Origin: Candidatus Margulisiibacteriota bacterium
GTDB lineage: Bacteria > Margulisbacteria > WOR-1 > O2-12-FULL-45-9
DNA length: 6,982 nt
NCBI GenBank assembly: GCA_018814265.1
Contig: JAHIZU010000198.1
Coordinates: 1-6,982 of the forward strand
Direction: 5' to 3'
A model generated the notes under the pieces. It did no database searches, was not told the origin of the DNA, and worked only from the letters and a program-made list of their open reading frames with translations. Shown here in pieces: positions 5,585 through 6,982 of the stretch. Within the stretch, counting starts at the first letter, position 1. Each line of letters begins with the position of its first letter. The translations under genes were made by a program, and so were the position numbers.

Positions 5585-6025
5585 TTACTGAATTTGGCCG
5601 TTCGTGACTATAATCGGTGAGCCAGCTGTGGTATCGGCTTCACCAGTATTATTAATAGTAACGACACCGCTGCCGCCTGAGCCGATTGAGTAAACAACAT
5701 AATAGCTGCCGTTAGCAGATATTTTGTATTCGTATAAGGTAGTTGTGGTTGCCCCGAACGGATCATAGATATTTGATTCAAGGACCGGGTTGCTGACGCC
5801 CAGCAAGATGGTTTGGGCCTGGTTAGCGTCGTCCGCTGGATAAGAGTTATTATTGATATAATAATCTTCCATAGCCAGCTTCATAACCCTAAGGTCGCCT
5901 TGGGCGCGTGCTACCTTAGCCTGGTCCTGCACTGCCCGGAAACTAGGGATCGCGATACCAACCAACAGAGCAATAACAGCCATAACAATCAGGAGCTCGA
6001 TAATCGTGAATCCTCTTCTTTTCAT
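5585..6025 (-). CDS. pilA: Type IV pilin / GspG-like pseudopilin (intact copy)
   Basis: A 146-residue prepilin. Its leader is MKRRG, with cleavage before FTIIELLIVMAVIALLVG and Glu at mature position 5, the classic signal for prepilin peptidase and membrane-to-fibre assembly. The N-terminal helix continues through SFRAVQDQAKVARAQGDLRVMKLAMEDYY. The C-terminal domain has YDPFG, YEYKISANGSYYVVYSIGSGG and a Thr/Asn-rich end. The DPFG...Y...YSIGSGG pattern is like GspG pseudopilins and short pilins. There are no cysteines, so no disulphide-bounded D-region. It is the first gene of the minus-strand cluster, with its own promoter, a G8 tract as ribosome binding site 7 nt before ATG, and the PilV-like gene 16 bp downstream. 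Whether it forms a long pilus or a short pseudopilus cannot be decided here. A decayed copy lies at 6517-6845. Confidence 0.93.
   Translation of the reverse strand: MKRRGFTIIELLIVMAVIALLVGIAIPSFRAVQDQAKVARAQGDLRVMKLAMEDYYINNNSYPADDANQAQTILLGVSNPVLESNIYDPFGATTTTLYEYKISANGSYYVVYSIGSGGSGVVTINNTGEADTTAGSPIIVTNGQIQ
5671..5704 (-). repeat. 34-bp block identical to one in the decayed pilin copy
   Basis: Positions 5671-5704 are identical to 6600-6633, in the same orientation. Both encode the YYVVYSIGSGG part of the pilin C-terminal domain. It is the longest exact match I see between the two copies and is flanked by partly conserved sequence. Confidence 0.9.
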
Positions 6026-6032
6026 TCTGAAA

Positions 6033-6040
6033 CCCCCCCC
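6033..6040 (-). promoter_or_regulatory. G8 tract acting as Shine-Dalgarno of the pilin gene
   Basis: Eight G residues on the minus strand (C8 as given), 7 nt before the pilin ATG, between the -10 box and the start. No AGGAGG-like site is seen elsewhere in the short leader. A homopolymer of this length is prone to slipped-strand change. Confidence 0.75.
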
Positions 6041-6058
6041 TTTAATAAAATATGAGCA

Positions 6059-6087
6059 ACTTTAGCAATTCCCTGTAATGTTGTCAA
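6059..6087 (-). promoter_or_regulatory. Sigma-70-type promoter of the pilin operon
   Basis: TTGACA (6082-6087), a 17-bp spacer, then TAAAGT (6059-6064) on the minus strand. Predicted start is about 6052, giving a ~27-nt leader that contains the G8 tract. The -35 context CCTTGACAACA is shared with the promoter before the decayed pilin copy. Confidence 0.72.
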
Positions 6088-6110
6088 GGGCTTTTTTAAG
6101 TTGCGCCTAG

Positions 6111-6131
6111 ATTAAGTTGTTGCATCTTAAT
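6111..6131. repeat. Short inverted repeat in the divergent promoter region
   Basis: ATTAAG (6111-6116) and CTTAAT (6126-6131) are separated by 9 bp, between the pilin promoter and the membrane-protein gene. It overlaps the proposed -35 box at 6120 and could be an operator, but such short A+T-rich repeats also arise by chance. Confidence 0.35.
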
Positions 6132-6148
6132 TAGACTTGTTGTAGGAT
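6120..6148 (+). promoter_or_regulatory. Possible promoter of the small membrane-protein gene
   Basis: TTGCAT (6120-6125), a 17-bp spacer and TAGGAT (6143-6148). Matches are partial (three of six and four of six), but spacing and distance to the 6180 start fit. Confidence 0.4.
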
Positions 6149-6179
6149 ATGGACATCTTAAAAATAGGAGGGTTTAGTT

Positions 6180-6479
6180 ATGATTAGTCCCGAATATGTT
6201 CACGCGATATTTATCAGTTTGACGATTTCCAGCTTGGTTTTAGCGGTCGCCATTGCCTTCAGGTTTTATTTGTTAAAGAACACAAGTCCCTGGCTGTTTA
6301 TTTCTGGCGGTTTGCTTTTTTACGCCGTGTTGAGAGTTACTGTTCTAATTGAATATATGATGGTTAACCCAAGTGTTACCATGAATAAGGCAACTTTTGA
6401 GATTGTTGGCTTTGTCTTTACCTTTGTAATGTTGTTGGGTATATTTTATCTGACCGAGTCAAAAGCAGCGAAAAAGTAA
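6180..6479 (+). CDS. Small three-helix membrane protein, function unknown
   Basis: A 99-residue protein I do not recognise. It has a strong AGGAGG (6166-6171) 8 nt before the ATG and a hairpin terminator after the stop, so it looks like a complete single-gene unit. Hydrophobic segments at about 8-31, 38-59 and 71-92 predict three membrane helices. By the positive-inside rule (Arg/Lys after helix 1 and KAAKK at the end), the N-terminus would be outside and the C-terminus in the cytoplasm. There is no signal peptidase site, no enzymatic motif and no cysteine. It is read divergently from the pilin operon and lies between the intact and decayed pilin copies. It could be a fragment-sized relative of membrane sensor domains or a pilus accessory protein; neither can be supported from sequence. 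It is well supported as a gene, with no functional call. Confidence 0.8.
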   Translation: MISPEYVHAIFISLTISSLVLAVAIAFRFYLLKNTSPWLFISGGLLFYAVLRVTVLIEYMMVNPSVTMNKATFEIVGFVFTFVMLLGIFYLTESKAAKK

Positions 6480-6488
6480 AACTTAAAA

Positions 6489-6518
6489 CCAGCCGCCTGG
6501 CTGGAAAGCCGCTTTTTT
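6489..6518. terminator. Hairpin terminator, probably bidirectional
   Basis: CCAGCC-GCCT-GGCTGG (6489-6504) is a perfect 6-bp stem with a 4-nt loop. On the plus strand, T6 follows at 6513-6518 after an 8-nt gap. On the minus strand the stem is immediately followed by TTTTAAGTTTT (6488-6478), which fits better. It lies between the ends of the membrane-protein gene and the decayed pilin copy, so it can serve both. Confidence 0.7.
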
Positions 6519-6845
6519 ATTGCTTGCCGTTGCTTATGTAGATGGGGCTGCCGGTCGTGACCTCTACCTCACCGGTATCATTAATGGTCATGACCCCAAT
6601 GCCGCCTGAGCCGATTGAGTAAACAACATAATAATTGCCATTAGCGGATATTTTAGATGTGAACACTGGATCAGCAATGCCCGGTAGTATGGTTTGAGCC
6701 TGATTAACATCGTCTGCGGGAAAAGCGTCGTTGTCTTTCCCTGGTCGCGTATTGCCCGGACGCTGGGGATCGCGATACTGACCAGCAGGACGATAACAGA
6801 GATCACAATTAGTAGCTCTTATGATAGTAAAGGCTCTTTTTTTAT
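6517..6845 (-). pseudogene. Decayed second pilin gene (GspG/PilA-like)
   Basis: Read on the minus strand this matches the intact pilin almost end to end. The start codon is lost: only an A-rich AATAAAAAAAGA stands where the ATG would be. KKRAFTI then matches the leader region. A one-base insertion follows, and in the shifted frame ELLIVISVIVLLVSIAIPSVRAIRDQGK matches the N-terminal helix. A deletion equal to intact residues about 38-58 comes next and restores the first frame. NDAFPADDVNQAQTIL then matches residues 59-74, and a second deletion removes about residues 83-98. The tail SKISANGNYYVVYSIGSGG through GSPIYISNGKQ ends at TAA (6517-6519). A promoter and a GAGGA site (6856-6860) survive upstream. 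The first frame has no stop throughout, but it replaces the hydrophobic helix by polar sequence, so no functional pilin can be made. A silent donor copy for gene conversion is possible but unproven. Confidence 0.87.
6600..6633 (-). repeat. 34-bp block identical to the intact pilin gene
   Basis: Partner of 5671-5704, in direct orientation 929 bp apart. Recombination between the two would delete the small membrane-protein gene and fuse the pilin copies. Confidence 0.9.
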
Positions 6846-6874
6846 TTAAAATTATTCCTCAAAGTTTTGTCTTC

Positions 6875-6903
6875 ATTTTGACTAAGCTTTTTGTTGTTGT
6901 CAA
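6875..6903 (-). promoter_or_regulatory. Promoter remnant of the decayed pilin copy
   Basis: TTGACA (6898-6903), a 17-bp spacer and CAAAAT (6875-6880) on the minus strand. The -35 context CCTTGACAACA is the same as at the intact pilin gene, so the duplication included the promoter. It may still be active. Confidence 0.6.
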
Positions 6904-6931
6904 GGTTTTTTGAGTTCCTTAGCAATAAGTG

Positions 6932-6940
6932 TGCCATAAT
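6932..6940 (+). promoter_or_regulatory. Possible extended -10 promoter for a gene beyond the right edge
   Basis: TGC-CATAAT on the plus strand, five of six matches plus the TG extension. The TTGAGT upstream is at 19-bp spacing. A short imperfect hairpin (ACCTT...GAGGT, about 6946-6961) follows, and an ATG at 6977 is the last possible start in view. Nothing more can be said of the downstream gene. Confidence 0.35.
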
Positions 6941-6982
6941 AAAATTACCTTCGACCGAGGTGGGTTTTGGGTCTCAATGGAT

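Noticed and set aside
6588..6806. A 72-codon minus-strand frame as a small membrane protein
   Set aside because: Its first part is the frameshifted pilin helix and its remainder is out of frame with the matching pilin tail, so it is a by-product of pseudogene decay.
6941..6982. A riboswitch or structured leader at the right edge
   Set aside because: Only a short imperfect hairpin is visible before the window ends and no known riboswitch consensus was recognised.

Overview
The window looks like a piece of a chromosome from an anaerobic, probably uncultured Gram-negative-type bacterium. The reasons are an anaerobic ribonucleotide reductase end, PilM/N/O/P-type pilus alignment proteins (which link inner-membrane pilus parts to an outer-membrane secretin), and moderate G+C. 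The compact gene style and the DUF559-with-palindrome insert recall candidate-phylum genomes such as the Margulisbacteria/Saganbacteria group. That placement is a guess from memory and cannot be shown from the sequence.

Layout. Positions 3-437 (+) are the C-terminal end of nrdD. It converges, with only 7 bp between stop codons, on a long minus-strand type IV pilus cluster that fills 445-6025. Read in its own direction (right to left), the cluster is: a promoter at about 6087, a GspG/PilA-like pilin (6025-5585), a PilV-like prepilin (5568-5173), a PilW-like prepilin with a probable TTG start (5198-4710), an inserted DUF559 endonuclease-like gene (4622-4167) between palindromes and short inverted ends, and a PilX-like minor pilin with an Asn-rich beta-helix-like body (4170-3031). 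Then come a complex inverted-repeat intergenic region with a second promoter (2919-3032 and 2856-2882), a PilM-PilN fusion (2834-1272) and a PilO-PilP fusion (1275-445). To the right lie a plus-strand three-helix membrane protein of unknown function (6180-6479), a shared hairpin terminator, and a decayed second pilin copy (6845-6517, minus) that keeps its own promoter. The last ~80 bp hold only a possible plus-strand promoter for a gene outside the window.

How it works together. The pilin and the V/W/X-type minor pilins would be cleaved by a prepilin peptidase and assembled as a pilus or pseudopilus tip complex. The two fusion proteins would form the cytoplasmic/inner-membrane/periplasmic alignment subcomplex (normally PilM, N, O and P as four proteins) that links the motor platform to the secretin. 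No PilB, PilC, PilT, PilQ or PilD is visible here, so they must be encoded elsewhere.

The points most worth following are: the reduction of PilMNOP to two fused, translationally coupled genes; the DUF559/palindrome element sitting inside a pilus operon and coupled to the next gene; the multi-arm repeat between the minor pilins and pilMN; the eight-G tract that acts as the pilin ribosome binding site; and the nearby decayed pilin copy sharing a 34-bp identical block with the intact gene.
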